Position numbers and translations under genes: made by a program | DNA from: an uncultured Lachnospiraceae bacterium | GTDB taxonomy: Bacteria > Bacillota > Clostridia > Lachnospirales > Lachnospiraceae | Direction: 5' to 3' | Assembly (NCBI GenBank): GCA_910577675.1 | Contig: CAJTOR010000054.1 | Location: 1-21,329, forward strand | Length of the DNA stretch: 21,329 nucleotides | Notes under the pieces: model-generated | Database searches by the model: none | What the model saw: the letters and a program-made list of their open reading frames with translations, nothing else | What the model was told of the DNA's origin: nothing | Shown here: positions 7,817 to 15,682 of the stretch, piece by piece | Layout of the letters: each line of letters opens with the position of its first letter | Numbering within the stretch: the stretch's first letter is position 1

Positions 7817-8482
7817 ATGAGATTACGTAATATCAGGGGAGCAAAAGAAGCGATTGCAGCCAGCCCTTACGTTGTACAGGATGCACAGCAATATCGCGGG
7901 CGCTGGAATGAATTCTTTGGCAACTGCCACCCTCTCCATATCGAGATTGGTATGGGAAAAGGGCAATTCATTACATCGCTGGCACAAAAAAATCCTGGAA
8001 TCAACTATATTGGAATTGAACTCTACGAGAGTGTGCTGATCCGCGCAGTTACAAAACGCGAAGCAATAGGTGAATGCCCAAACCTTATTTTTCTGCGCTA
8101 TGGTGCAGAACACCTTGAGGGGGTGTTCGCTCCCGGGGAAGTTGAGCGGATTTACTTAAATTTCTCCGATCCGTGGCCTAAGGAACGGCATGCAAAAAGG
8201 CGGCTGACCTCAAAGGAATTTCTTTTGCGCTACGTAAAGTTCTTGCAGTCGACCGGACGAATCGAGTTTAAAACTGATAACCGGGCATTATTTGATTTTT
8301 CGCTGAATCAGGCAGAAGAAATGGGCTGGCAGTTGGAGGAAATTTCTTATGACCTGCACCACAGCCCTTATATGGAGGGAAATATTATGACAGAGTACGA
8401 AGAACGTTTTTCCGCCTTGGGCAACCCGATCCACCGCCTTGTAGCATTCCCGCCAAAGGACAGTCAGGTGCCTGTTTCCTGA
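7817..8482 (+). CDS. trmB: tRNA (guanine-N7-)-methyltransferase
   Basis: A 221-aa SAM-dependent class I methyltransferase that makes m7G46 in the variable loop of tRNAs. It shows the SAM-binding IEIGMGKGQFI motif, IGIELYESV, and the family signature NFSDPWPKERHAKRRLT with the catalytic Asp, followed by FKTDNRALFDFS. Length is normal for Firmicutes TrmB. GGAG lies nine bases before ATG. It is the first gene after a consensus promoter and reads toward trxA. The 8-bp palindrome over its stop codon (8461-8485) lacks a T-run and is not a terminator. Confidence 0.95.
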   Translation: MRLRNIRGAKEAIAASPYVVQDAQQYRGRWNEFFGNCHPLHIEIGMGKGQFITSLAQKNPGINYIGIELYESVLIRAVTKREAIGECPNLIFLRYGAEHLEGVFAPGEVERIYLNFSDPWPKERHAKRRLTSKEFLLRYVKFLQSTGRIEFKTDNRALFDFSLNQAEEMGWQLEEISYDLHHSPYMEGNIMTEYEERFSALGNPIHRLVAFPPKDSQVPVS

Positions 8483-8621
8483 CTGATATGGGCATGAATG
8501 TATACCATGGGAGATTATATGCATATACTATAAGAAAATACTGCATAATAAGATGGGAGCAGAAGAATGTTTGTCAAGGGCTTTTCCTAATTTTTATGCA
8601 GCGAATAATGCGAGGTATACC

Positions 8622-8777
8622 ATGGCTTCCTCCCTCAAACGTATCCTGACCCGTTTCTTCGATTCCCAACCGGGGCTGAACCATCAGGCGGTTGTTTTAA
8701 AACGGAATTTTGACGAGGTGAACCGGACATTACAATCAATCGGCAAAACCTCAAAAAAACACAAACGTGGACATTGA
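8622..8777 (+). CDS. Small hypothetical basic protein
   Basis: A possible 51-aa protein starting at ATG 8622 after a weak GAGGT site; a 74-aa form from 8553 lacks any ribosome site. It is Lys/Arg/His-rich at the C-terminus (TSKKHKRGH), has no membrane segment and no recognisable domain. It fills most of the gap between trmB and trxA on the same strand, which is the main reason to list it. It may equally be non-coding. Confidence 0.3.
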   Translation: MASSLKRILTRFFDSQPGLNHQAVVLKRNFDEVNRTLQSIGKTSKKHKRGH

Positions 8778-8860
8778 TTTCCGCACAGCGCTGTGGGCGG
8801 AACATATTTCCCGAACCCAGGATTTTATTAATTTTTGGACAGCGCAGAAAGAAGGTACTT

Positions 8861-9169
8861 ATGCAATATGTAAATGACAGCAATTTTGAAGCGGAGGTTT
8901 TAAAGGCGGATCTTCCTGTTCTGGTTGATTTTTTTGCGGAATGGTGCGGACCTTGCAAAAGAGTTGCACCGGTGGTTGAGCAGCTTGCGGAAGATTTAAA
9001 AGGCCGCGCAAAAGTAGTCAAACTCAATGTGGAAGAAGCGCCTGCAACCTCCGAAAAATACAATGTTATGTCGATTCCTACTTTTATTGTATTTAAAAAT
9101 GGCACAGCGGTAAAACAGCATGTTGGTGAATTGTCAAAAGAGGGAATGACCAGCCTGATTGGTCTGTAA
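8861..9169 (+). CDS. trxA: Thioredoxin
   Basis: A 102-aa cytosolic thiol-disulfide oxidoreductase. The active site is WCGPCK, preceded by LVDFFAEW. MSIPTFIVFKNG carries the cis-proline and is followed by the usual C-terminal helix. The ATG at 8861 sits six bases after GAAGG; an in-frame ATG 29 codons upstream would add a tail not found in thioredoxins. It ends just before a long bidirectional terminator. The usual partner, thioredoxin reductase, is not in this window. Confidence 0.95.
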   Translation: MQYVNDSNFEAEVLKADLPVLVDFFAEWCGPCKRVAPVVEQLAEDLKGRAKVVKLNVEEAPATSEKYNVMSIPTFIVFKNGTAVKQHVGELSKEGMTSLIGL

Positions 9170-9196
9170 TATTATTGCAGGATGAACCTGAAGATC

Positions 9197-9231
9197 AAGA
9201 AAAGAGAGGATTTTCCATCCTCTCTTTTCTT
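9197..9231. terminator. Bidirectional terminator between trxA and the AI-2E family gene
   Basis: A perfect 15-bp stem, 9197-9211 with 9217-9231, and a 5-nt loop. The outer stem is A-rich on one side and T-rich on the other, so it can terminate both convergent genes. Confidence 0.85.
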
Positions 9232-9239
9232 CTACATTC

Positions 9240-10595
9240 CTATGAAATATCAATCCTTTTCTTTTTCAATACACCGCTGACTGCCTGGTTTAACAAGTAT
9301 GCCGCAACCGCAACCACAGGCACCCCTAAGAACATACCTATCACACCGCCGTATGCGCCTCCCACGGTAATTCCAAAAATAACCCAGAGCGGTGAAAGTC
9401 CCGTTGAGTCACCAAGAATCTTTGGTCCTAATACCCAGCCGTCAAACTGCTGCAAAATAAAAATCATTATAACAAATACCACTGCATCCAGCGGTTTGAT
9501 ACAAAGATAAAGTACGACCCCCGGCACTGCACCGATGAATGGTCCAAAATAAGGAATCATATTAGTAATACCGACAATCACACTTATTAATACCGCATAC
9601 TCCAGATCGAGCAGTGAAGTTGCTATAAAACAAATAATACCGATAATCAGGGAATCAAGCGCTTTTCCGCTGACAAATCCCGAAAAGATCCTGCTGCACT
9701 CCCTCATTCTCGCACAAAAAATCTTTGCGCGCGCAGTCGGCAGCGAGGCATACACCACTTGCGTTCCCATTTTAATCAATTTACGCTTGTCAAACAGCAT
9801 ATAAATCGAAATGGCGATGGAGAGCAGGATATTAATTGCCAGTTTTGCCACCGACACGGTCATACCAATCACCTTTGGCACTAAATCCTTTGTTATGTTT
9901 GTTACAGTTGACAACAGGGTCGGCCACATTTCCTCAATCTTATCCGCAATAAATTTCAGGTCAATTTCTGGAAAATACTCTTGCAGCTTACTCTCATAAA
10001 TAAATCGCTTCTCATAAATTTCATTGAGCTGCACCGTCACATCGCCCGCCACCCCAACAATACTGTCAGTTATCTGCGGTATTACATAAATCATTCCAAT
10101 AATAATTATACTCAATAGTAGAATATAAGTAGTAACAATTGATAGTGCCACCCGCAATTTCGGCTTCTGTATGCGCAGAAGTTTCTGAAAAAAGTTTATC
10201 TCAAGCCAATTTACCAGCGGATTTAAAATAAAAGCAATCAAAAATGCTGCCAAAAACGGTGACAGTATACCTGCTAACCCTTTTAACCATAGCTTGACCG
10301 CCCCAAAATTTGCAATCAGACAGACAAAAATTGCAGCCGCCATAATGGTTACAAGTGCATAGACACTTATGGTGAAATAGTTTTTATTCGATTCAAATTT
10401 ATGCTCCTCTCCCCCTTCACTCCCATTAAGCTCCTCAATCAATTCATGATCCGATTTTTCTTCCTCCCTGTTTACCTCCTCCTCCGAAAGCATACGGATT
10501 TCAATTGGTCCATATTCCAGAGGTTCCTTCTTTTTGGAGGGAAGTTTCTGCTTCGCCGAACGGAATCGCTCTCTTAATTTAACTTTATTTACCAT
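9240..10595 (-). CDS. AI-2E family (UPF0118) membrane transporter
   Basis: A 451-aa integral membrane protein. An unusually long, charged cytoplasmic N-terminus (~75 residues, rich in Glu/Lys) precedes about seven or eight hydrophobic segments, the first at about residues 75-95. The C-terminal half carries family-typical stretches: VSGKALDSLIIGIICF, GITNMIPYFGPFIGAVPG, and FDGWVLGPKILGDSTGLSPLWV. ATG follows AGAGGA by five bases. Family members have been linked to autoinducer-2 export or Na+/H+ exchange, but the substrate here is unknown. It is monocistronic between its own promoter and the terminator shared with trxA. Confidence 0.88.
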   Translation of the reverse strand: MVNKVKLRERFRSAKQKLPSKKKEPLEYGPIEIRMLSEEEVNREEEKSDHELIEELNGSEGGEEHKFESNKNYFTISVYALVTIMAAAIFVCLIANFGAVKLWLKGLAGILSPFLAAFLIAFILNPLVNWLEINFFQKLLRIQKPKLRVALSIVTTYILLLSIIIIGMIYVIPQITDSIVGVAGDVTVQLNEIYEKRFIYESKLQEYFPEIDLKFIADKIEEMWPTLLSTVTNITKDLVPKVIGMTVSVAKLAINILLSIAISIYMLFDKRKLIKMGTQVVYASLPTARAKIFCARMRECSRIFSGFVSGKALDSLIIGIICFIATSLLDLEYAVLISVIVGITNMIPYFGPFIGAVPGVVLYLCIKPLDAVVFVIMIFILQQFDGWVLGPKILGDSTGLSPLWVIFGITVGGAYGGVIGMFLGVPVVAVAAYLLNQAVSGVLKKKRIDIS

Positions 10596-10638
10596 TTATT
10601 TCCTCTTTCTGGTTTATAACCATTATTCCTTCCTACCT

Positions 10639-10667
10639 ATTATAAACATTCACCCGGATGAATTCAA
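10639..10667 (-). promoter_or_regulatory. Promoter of the AI-2E family gene
   Basis: On the minus strand TTGAAT (10667-10662), 17-base spacer, perfect TATAAT (10644-10639), ~40 bases before the ATG. Confidence 0.7.
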
Positions 10668-10800
10668 CTAAAAAATTGATTAGATTTCGTGGATAGGGCA
10701 TTTCTTATTCCCTTTTCAATTAATTTTTTTACTATTTCCTGCATAATTTTTATTGATTGATTAGGATTGAAAATTTTTTTAATTTTTTTTAAAAAAAGAC

Positions 10801-10829
10801 TTGCTTTTTTTAAAGACTTGGTATATAAT
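10801..10829 (+). promoter_or_regulatory. Promoter of tRNA-Lys
   Basis: TTGCTT, 17-base spacer, perfect TATAAT, ~45 bases before the tRNA. The stretch 10670-10800 before it is very AT-rich with several A/T runs and no gene. Confidence 0.7.
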
Positions 10830-10874
10830 CAATCTTGCGTTGAGGGAAAGCAGTTCCTCAACAGAAAAAAATAA

Positions 10875-10947
10875 GCGCGATTAGCTCAGTTGGTAGAGCA
10901 CCTGACTCTTAATCAGGGTGTCCAGGGTTCGAGCCCCTGATCGCGCA
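10875..10947 (+). tRNA. tRNA-Lys (anticodon CTT)
   Basis: A 73-nt cloverleaf: acceptor GCGCGAT/ATCGCGC, D arm GCTC/GAGC, anticodon stem CCTGA/TCAGG with loop CTCTTAA (anticodon CTT at 10908-10910), T arm CAGGG-TTCGAGC-CCCTG, and discriminator A. CCA is not encoded. It serves as the phage integration site: the duplicated sequence begins exactly at the first base of the anticodon loop, so the gene stays intact at attL. Confidence 0.97.
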
Positions 10948-11034
10948 TGTAAAGTACCAGTTTTGGGGAAATGTCCCTAGGGCAGGTGCTTTTTTTTGCC
11001 CTTTTATTGGATAGTCTTTCTAATACATTTACGA
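10906..11034 (+). repeat. attL: direct repeat flanking the prophage
   Basis: This 129-bp stretch (anticodon loop and 3' part of tRNA-Lys plus 87 bp downstream) recurs at 21201-21329 with one difference (A at 10979, G at 21274). The left identity limit is exact (10905 A versus 21200 C). The right limit is set by the window end, so the repeat may be longer. A tyrosine integrase gene lies just inside. Confidence 0.93.
10953..10997 (+). terminator. Terminator of tRNA-Lys (within attL)
   Basis: AGTACCAG pairs with CAGGTGCT (one A.A mismatch and one G.T pair), with a second small GGGG/TCCC hairpin in the loop, then eight T. An identical structure is carried in attR at 21248-21292, so integration restores both tRNA end and terminator. 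Confidence 0.6.
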
Positions 11035-11039
11035 AGATG

Positions 11040-11073
11040 ATTTTGTTCTGGAAACCCCATTTCAGAACAAAAT
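11040..11073. repeat. Perfect 11-bp inverted repeat beside attL
   Basis: ATTTTGTTCTG (11040-11050) and CAGAACAAAAT (11063-11073) with a 12-nt loop, just inside the attL repeat. No T-run follows on either strand, so it is not a terminator. A binding site for integrase or an excision factor is possible. Confidence 0.5.
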
Positions 11074-11210
11074 AAAAACCCCTGCAAACCCAGTCTCCAA
11101 GGGCTTCCGCGCATGTTTTACCCTGTAGGTTCAGACCACGTATTACAGGAACGTGGCGCATCGGATTTTTCCCCGGTCTGGAAGGGGATTTTTAAGCGCG
11201 GGGCAATGAA

Positions 11211-11271
11211 AAGAAGCTTTGCAGTCCGCCCGGCGGATAAACCGCCGGACAACTTGCAAAGCTTCTTTTTT
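11211..11271. repeat. Large hairpin, candidate packaging signal or bidirectional terminator
   Basis: A perfect 13-bp outer stem (AAGAAGCTTTGCA, 11211-11223, with 11255-11267) encloses a second GC stem CCGGCGG-ATAAA-CCGCCGG. A T-run follows on the plus strand, and a shorter one on the minus strand. No plus-strand gene ends nearby, so a role in single-stranded phage DNA is plausible. Confidence 0.55.
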
Positions 11272-11278
11272 GAACCTG

Positions 11279-11301
11279 AAAAACACCCTGCAATCAGGGT
11301 G
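11279..11301 (-). terminator. Terminator of the leftward phage operon
   Basis: On the minus strand CACCCTG-ATTG-CAGGGTG is followed directly by five T. It is the first good terminator after the integrase stop at 11622. Confidence 0.65.
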
Positions 11302-11621
11302 CCTTACTTTAGACCCATTCCCTCCTATTTCCCTGCGCTACAAGCGCCATCCCCTTCCATCCCCCTTTATGTTACAACAGTTTTCCGATGCAGCTTTTAC
11401 GCCGAAGCGCCCGCTTTTTGGGGGCGGGACAATGACGCAGGCTGGGAGCGGGCAATATGAAAAGGTTATAGCCTGCTACAGAAATAACAGCATGCAAAAT
11501 TTCTTCGCGCTACCGCTTGTTCATCACCCTGGTCCGCTCCGCGCCCTGCGGGTAGGTTTGTGGGGCTACCCTGGTCCCTGGGGAAACCCGGAGTCCCAGA
11601 CAGGGGGCGCTTTCCTGGTGC

Positions 11622-12515
11622 TTATACAAAACATGGGTCTATCTGATAACAGTCATAATGCGTAAGAAGACACTGGCTTGCCAGGTGGATATAACCGCGT
11701 GTCACATTATAATCTTCATGCCCAAGATAAAGCCGGAGGTATTCAATGTTATTATGCGAAACCATGTAGGAGGTCGCAAATGTATGGCGCAAAAGATGGG
11801 CATGGATCCGCTGGATACCGGAACGCTTCTTTAGTTTCCGAAAAAAATTCTTCAACACATCCACTGTCAGTCCCCCGCCATCCTTATCAAGCAGCGCAAG
11901 CCCATTCCCTGGGTAACGACCGCCAAGATAAAGGCGCAGTAAAATGGCAACCGCTTCCGGCATGGGGAGCAGCCGGGATTTATTACATTTGGAATCAACA
12001 ACATGCAGCAAGCGTTTTTCCATGTCCAGATGCTCCAGGCGCAGGTGCCGCACCTCGGACGACCTCATCCCACAGTCAACCATAAGCCGGAAAATCAGCA
12101 TGTCCCGCAGGCTGTCTTCATTGCTGCGTGCAATGGTCGCGATCAGATGTTCCACTTCCCCGGATGTTAACGGCAGCACAAGCGCCGGATCTGGACGGGG
12201 CAGACGGATTTTATAGGGAAATACTGGGATATAGCCGTTTTCCATCAAAAAATGGAGGAATGCATTCACTGCCCGGAAGTTTGTTTTTATTGAGGTTGCC
12301 TTGATCTTGCGTTGCTCCCGCAAGTATATGCAATACTGTTTCACCATGTTTACATCCATATCCTGGGGATAGGTATAGCCGAATTCACTCCCCCAATTAC
12401 AAAACAGACGGAGTGATTCCCGGTAAAAACGCAAGGTATCCGGGGCGCAGTAGACCGCGCGGTCAACAAGGAATTCCTCAACCATCCTATGGATTGTCCT
12501 GGTATCCTGCATCAT
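11622..12515 (-). CDS. int: Tyrosine recombinase / phage integrase
   Basis: A 297-aa site-specific recombinase expected to join attP with the tRNA-Lys attB. It has an N-terminal SAM-like core-binding domain (about residues 8-100) and a catalytic domain with Arg151 (CGMRSSEVRHL), Lys179 (CNKSR), His240-x-x-Arg243 (HLLRHTFA), His266 (YLGHED) and the nucleophile Tyr275 (TRGYIH). I chose ATG 12515, eight bases after AAGGGGG; this overlaps the end of the replication gene by 29 bases. A longer frame to 12641 has no better start. It is the last gene of the leftward operon and lies next to attL. Confidence 0.93.
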   Translation of the reverse strand: MMQDTRTIHRMVEEFLVDRAVYCAPDTLRFYRESLRLFCNWGSEFGYTYPQDMDVNMVKQYCIYLREQRKIKATSIKTNFRAVNAFLHFLMENGYIPVFPYKIRLPRPDPALVLPLTSGEVEHLIATIARSNEDSLRDMLIFRLMVDCGMRSSEVRHLRLEHLDMEKRLLHVVDSKCNKSRLLPMPEAVAILLRLYLGGRYPGNGLALLDKDGGGLTVDVLKNFFRKLKKRSGIQRIHAHLLRHTFATSYMVSHNNIEYLRLYLGHEDYNVTRGYIHLASQCLLTHYDCYQIDPCFV

Positions 12516-14142
12516 AGAATTCACCCCCTTCGTCAATGATTGTGATATGGCGTTGTCGCCCATATCCTTGCAATGGGTCATCGGTTTCCCCGCGCACCTT
12601 GATATGCTTGTATCGATAAATGCGGGCAAAATCATTGTCATTTAACACTGCCAGGAGTTCCGCCGCATCTTCATATATGCTGGATGCCGGATTGCGGTTC
12701 AGGGAAAGCGCAAACGAGGAAACCGCATTTACAGCCCTTGTCTTCCGCATTTCCAGGTTAAGTTTGGATGCATAATTGCGGATGAGCTTCAGATGATGTT
12801 TGTTTGGCAGCACATCCACCTGCTTTGTATTCCGCAGGCGTTTCCAGAAATCCGTATAATCCGCACGCCATTTGTTCCTGTCCCCGTCCTTCCGCCGCAC
12901 AAGCCGGAACGTGTCATGGGTCAGGTAGTCGGTGATAATCTTACGGTTTGCCAAAAAATCATAAACACGCCTGGTTGCCCCTTTGTCCATGTTGTCACGG
13001 ATTGGGACAAGTTCAAAGGTCCGTGTCATGCTGCGCATGGTCTGGAACTCAACATTGATGACCTTTGTCAGTTCTGGGGTGTAGCGCTTCGCAAGGCGGT
13101 GTACCTTTGCATAATCCGGGCGTTCCTCTTCCATGGTCGCGCGGATCAGGCTGCGGTCCGCATCGGACAAAGTATTGTCATTCTCCAGGGCAAACTGGAG
13201 GCGGGCAAGGTCACAGTAATTCCAACGCCGTTTTTCATATGCTTTTTCCAACACATAAAGATCATAACGCGAAATAAGCCCCTGGAGCTGCCACAGCTTC
13301 AGGAACCAACCTTTAAGTCCCATTTCCACCACTTCTTTTGTTTTCAGGTAAACACGCAGGAAACATTTATCCCCGCGCTGCCCAAAGCAAAGATAATCCC
13401 ATTCATATGATTTTTCAATATCGTCCACAGTACCATAATCTTCCATCCATCTTTCTTCAATAGGTTTCCTCCCAGGCTTTACTTTCCCGCGCTGGAAGTT
13501 TTCTGCCGCGCTGCTTGGCTTGAACTTATAATGGTAGTTTACACCGCGGAACCGGGAAACCTGCATTTCGGACAGGCGGTCGATCCGGAAATAGTTTTCC
13601 GGGTCCTGTAAGGCGTTCGTGTGCCAGCAGAAATCCGTGCGGTTTTCCTTGACCTCCGCAATATCAAACTGGAAGAACGTGCAAAGTTCCTGCACATAGG
13701 CATAGGATTGTTCAAATGCGATATTTGTCCCAAGCTCCCAAAGCATCTGGGAACGGATCATGACAACGATCTCCGAGGTAATGGAGCCAACCCCGCCCGC
13801 TGCCGGCGGGACAATGGGTGCAAAGGCAACCTCAAAACGCCCTGGCACTTCCAGGATGAAATTATAAAATGCGTCGAATGTCCCATGCCGGTAATTGACA
13901 CAGTTGGATGCACCATGGGAATACAGGGAATACCCCATGCTATAACGGTATGGCACTTCGGTAAATGGCGTGCATCGTTCCTCCGTGTCCTGGTAGCGCT
14001 GTACCAGGCGGCGGAAACGTTCCACCACCGCTTCCTGGGAATTGCGTGTCAGGTCATTATAAAGTTTGATACTATAATAAAAGGTATCTATGTTATGTAA
14101 AAACTTTTTTTCTTTCCTGTCAAACCAGTATCCCCTGTCCAA
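12487..14142 (-). CDS. Putative phage replication initiation protein
   Basis: A 551-aa soluble protein without signal peptide or membrane segment. A TTG start at 14142 lies eight bases after AAGGGAGG; the GTG three codons upstream would abut the ribosome site. The middle part (RGVNYHYKFK, then FLRVYLKTKEVVEMG, then GLISRYDLYVLEKAYEKRRW) resembles the R-x-Y-x-K and R-Y-E/D-x stretches of Rep_trans/inovirus Rep proteins, which nick the double-strand origin for rolling-circle replication. I see no clear HUH motif, so the catalytic class is unproven. It is the only phage gene large enough for the job and lies between Zot and the integrase, an unusual place for an inovirus rep gene. Confidence 0.6.
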   Translation of the reverse strand: MDRGYWFDRKEKKFLHNIDTFYYSIKLYNDLTRNSQEAVVERFRRLVQRYQDTEERCTPFTEVPYRYSMGYSLYSHGASNCVNYRHGTFDAFYNFILEVPGRFEVAFAPIVPPAAGGVGSITSEIVVMIRSQMLWELGTNIAFEQSYAYVQELCTFFQFDIAEVKENRTDFCWHTNALQDPENYFRIDRLSEMQVSRFRGVNYHYKFKPSSAAENFQRGKVKPGRKPIEERWMEDYGTVDDIEKSYEWDYLCFGQRGDKCFLRVYLKTKEVVEMGLKGWFLKLWQLQGLISRYDLYVLEKAYEKRRWNYCDLARLQFALENDNTLSDADRSLIRATMEEERPDYAKVHRLAKRYTPELTKVINVEFQTMRSMTRTFELVPIRDNMDKGATRRVYDFLANRKIITDYLTHDTFRLVRRKDGDRNKWRADYTDFWKRLRNTKQVDVLPNKHHLKLIRNYASKLNLEMRKTRAVNAVSSFALSLNRNPASSIYEDAAELLAVLNDNDFARIYRYKHIKVRGETDDPLQGYGRQRHITIIDEGGEFYDAGYQDNP

Positions 14143-14176
14143 CTGTGTCACCTCCCTTCCCAGGTACTATGGAATC

Positions 14177-15013
14177 TTACATCCGGCTATCCCGCCGCTT
14201 CCTCGCTTTCTTGTTTAAGTGCAACCCTACATCATTAAACATTGGCTGGCTGTCAAGACCTTTCCGCACAATGGCTTCCTCATTGGAAATGAAGTCCGCT
14301 GCCGCAGCGCGGGTTATCATCTCACTCGTATCATAGGCATGATAATCCGAATCACGGCAGAACCACCAGATATGTCCAAGACGCTGAAGTACGCTGGCGG
14401 TTGTTGCGTTCTCATATTCCCAGGCATCAAAATATACATTGTGCACCAAGCGCCAAAGCTTGTTGCAGATGACCACCCGGGTTGTAATGCCGCGCCAGAT
14501 CTTATCCACCATGAAAAAACGCTGTGCGCTGCACATAATATAAATTTTCCGCTTGCGCTGCTGGCAGAGCATGGAGAGGAGTTCCAGCGGGAAGGAAGAG
14601 AAGTTCCGGTGCGAAAGTACGCTTGATATCTCATCAAGCAGCACAACATAGCCGGCATACTCCGGTCCTTCCCCGTTTTCTGCGCCAAGGTCAACTAACT
14701 GGTTAAAGTTTTTAAGCGGGATATAGGGGATATCCTCCAAGTGATAGTTGGAATAAAAACATACCTGGTCCCCATACTGACGATAAATTTTCAAGGCACG
14801 GTGCGTCATGGAGAGCGTCTTCCCCTTGCCGAACATCGCAACAAACATATCAATCCCATAGTAGGGGAATGCCTCCCATTTATGTTCCCGGAAATATAAT
14901 ACACTATCCTGCACGGTATAGTAGACAACCCGGTGAAGGTTATGTAAAAGCATCTTTGGGAGTTTCATGTTCACGGCAACCAGGATCACCGCCACCACCA
15001 TAAATAATTCCAT
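14177..15013 (-). CDS. zot: Zot/pI-type phage assembly ATPase
   Basis: A 278-aa inner-membrane ATPase that extrudes filamentous phage through the cytoplasmic membrane. It has a hydrophobic N-terminal segment (residues 3-16), a Walker A motif GKGKT at 62-66, Walker B VVLLDE at 123-128, and the Zot-family sequence SVLSHRNFSSFPLELLSMLCQQRKRKIYI (written here in two parts: SVLSHRNFSS and FPLELLSMLCQQRKRK). Start at 15013 follows GGAGG by seven bases. Compared with M13 pI the membrane segment is N-terminal and no external C-terminal domain follows, a form fitting a host without an outer membrane secretin. This gene is the strongest marker of an inovirus. Confidence 0.85.
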   Translation of the reverse strand: MELFMVVAVILVAVNMKLPKMLLHNLHRVVYYTVQDSVLYFREHKWEAFPYYGIDMFVAMFGKGKTLSMTHRALKIYRQYGDQVCFYSNYHLEDIPYIPLKNFNQLVDLGAENGEGPEYAGYVVLLDEISSVLSHRNFSSFPLELLSMLCQQRKRKIYIMCSAQRFFMVDKIWRGITTRVVICNKLWRLVHNVYFDAWEYENATTASVLQRLGHIWWFCRDSDYHAYDTSEMITRAAAADFISNEEAIVRKGLDSQPMFNDVGLHLNKKARKRRDSRM

Positions 15014-15014
15014 C

Positions 15015-15158
15015 TTATAACCTCCGGCAGGTATCAATCAATGAATTCAGGATAGAAAAGATTTCCCGCACCAGCAACACGCAGAAGAAAAAACGCAACA
15101 GAACGTCCGGTGTAAAACTGGTCTGTCCCTGTAAGATATACGTTACAATAACATCCAT
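15015..15158 (-). CDS. Small phage membrane protein (47 aa)
   Basis: A 47-aa protein starting at ATG 15158, eight bases after AAGGAGG; its start overlaps the stop of the gene before it (TAATG). One hydrophobic stretch, VLLRFFFCVLLV, lies about residues 20-32, followed by an amphipathic tail. Tiny single-pass proteins just upstream of zot are typical minor coat or assembly proteins of filamentous phages. No homology can be claimed. Confidence 0.65.
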   Translation of the reverse strand: MDVIVTYILQGQTSFTPDVLLRFFFCVLLVREIFSILNSLIDTCRRL

Positions 15159-15496
15159 TAAGAGCGCCTCCTTTGTGTTATAGTACGGCTTGCCCATATG
15201 GCAAGGGCTGCAACCAGGGCAAACCGGGCAAGTTCGGAATCTTCCCGCCTTCGGGTGATGTCATCGAGCTGGTAAGGGGATAGTGGGATGTCCATCCCCT
15301 GTTGCCAATCTTCTGTTGGCTCCATCCCATCTTCCTCCCCAGCCAAAACGGTATCATCATCCAGCCCGCTTATACTGCCAGGCTGACCAGTGGGGTTTAC
15401 CTCCTGGGCGGTCCCAAGGTCAGCGGCATCCACTGCCTGTGCTGCTGGATACCATACGAGCCATAGGGACAGGAGCAGACAAAAACAAACGTTCAT
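15158..15496 (-). CDS. Exported phage membrane protein, possible minor coat protein (112 aa)
   Basis: Starts with a signal peptide (MNVCFCLLLSLWLVWYPAAQA, best cut after the AQA; first twenty residues plus Ala). An acidic, Asp/Glu/Gly/Pro-rich external part follows, then a C-terminal membrane segment (ALVAALAIWAS) and basic tail TQRRRS. That is the topology of a class I filamentous-phage coat protein. GGAGG lies six bases before the ATG. The start overlaps the preceding stop (ATGA) and the stop overlaps the next start (TAATG), so the three small genes are translationally chained. Confidence 0.7.
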   Translation of the reverse strand: MNVCFCLLLSLWLVWYPAAQAVDAADLGTAQEVNPTGQPGSISGLDDDTVLAGEEDGMEPTEDWQQGMDIPLSPYQLDDITRRREDSELARFALVAALAIWASRTITQRRRS

Positions 15497-15672
15497 TCGC
15501 CACCTCCCCCAAACCGGTTAAAGACCAGGTAAAAAACCATGGTGGCAACCCCATAGGCAAGGACAGCAAAAAGCAATACCTGCCGGAGTGTAATGGTATA
15601 TTCATATAGTTGGATTTCAATCCCCAGGATATCCCAGCACATGCCAAAAATCATCTTTATTATATTTGCCAT
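15493..15672 (-). CDS. Small phage membrane protein (59 aa)
   Basis: A short gene that is easy to overlook. ATG at 15672 follows GGGGG by five bases and lies ten bases after the adsorption-protein stop. The product begins MANIIKMIFGMCWDILGIEI, has a central membrane segment VLLFAVLAYGVATMVFYLV (about residues 32-50) and ends NRFGGGGE. Its TGA overlaps the next ATG. Position right after the pIII-like gene is where M13 has gene VI, so a pVI-like role in capping the virion is plausible, but this is by position only. Confidence 0.7.
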   Translation of the reverse strand: MANIIKMIFGMCWDILGIEIQLYEYTITLRQVLLFAVLAYGVATMVFYLVFNRFGGGGE

Positions 15673-15682
15673 GGTTACCCCC

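Larger units (their letters stand above)
11074..11621. other. Phage non-coding region, hairpin-rich; candidate origin/packaging region
   Basis: No convincing gene. It contains TCCCC/GGGGA plus T5 (11170-11193), a large hairpin (11211-11267), a leftward terminator (11279-11301), and a GC-rich stretch (11520-11615) where ACCCTGGTCC occurs twice (11526-11535 and 11568-11577). Filamentous phages keep their rolling-circle origin and packaging hairpin in such a gap. Open frames here have no ribosome sites. Confidence 0.45.

Noticed and set aside
8461..8485. CAGTCAGG/CCTGACTG palindrome at the trmB stop
   Set aside because: No T-run follows, and it spans the stop codon; not a convincing terminator.
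10913..11161. 82-aa minus-strand frame ending RDQGLEPWTP
   Set aside because: It is antisense to the tRNA-Lys gene and attL; this is a well-known false protein type from tRNA antisense frames.
11219..11665. Long overlapping plus-strand frames next to attL
   Set aside because: No ribosome sites, they run through strong hairpins and into the antisense of the integrase gene.
12793..13410. 205-aa plus-strand frame
   Set aside because: A shadow opposite the replication gene with no ribosome site.
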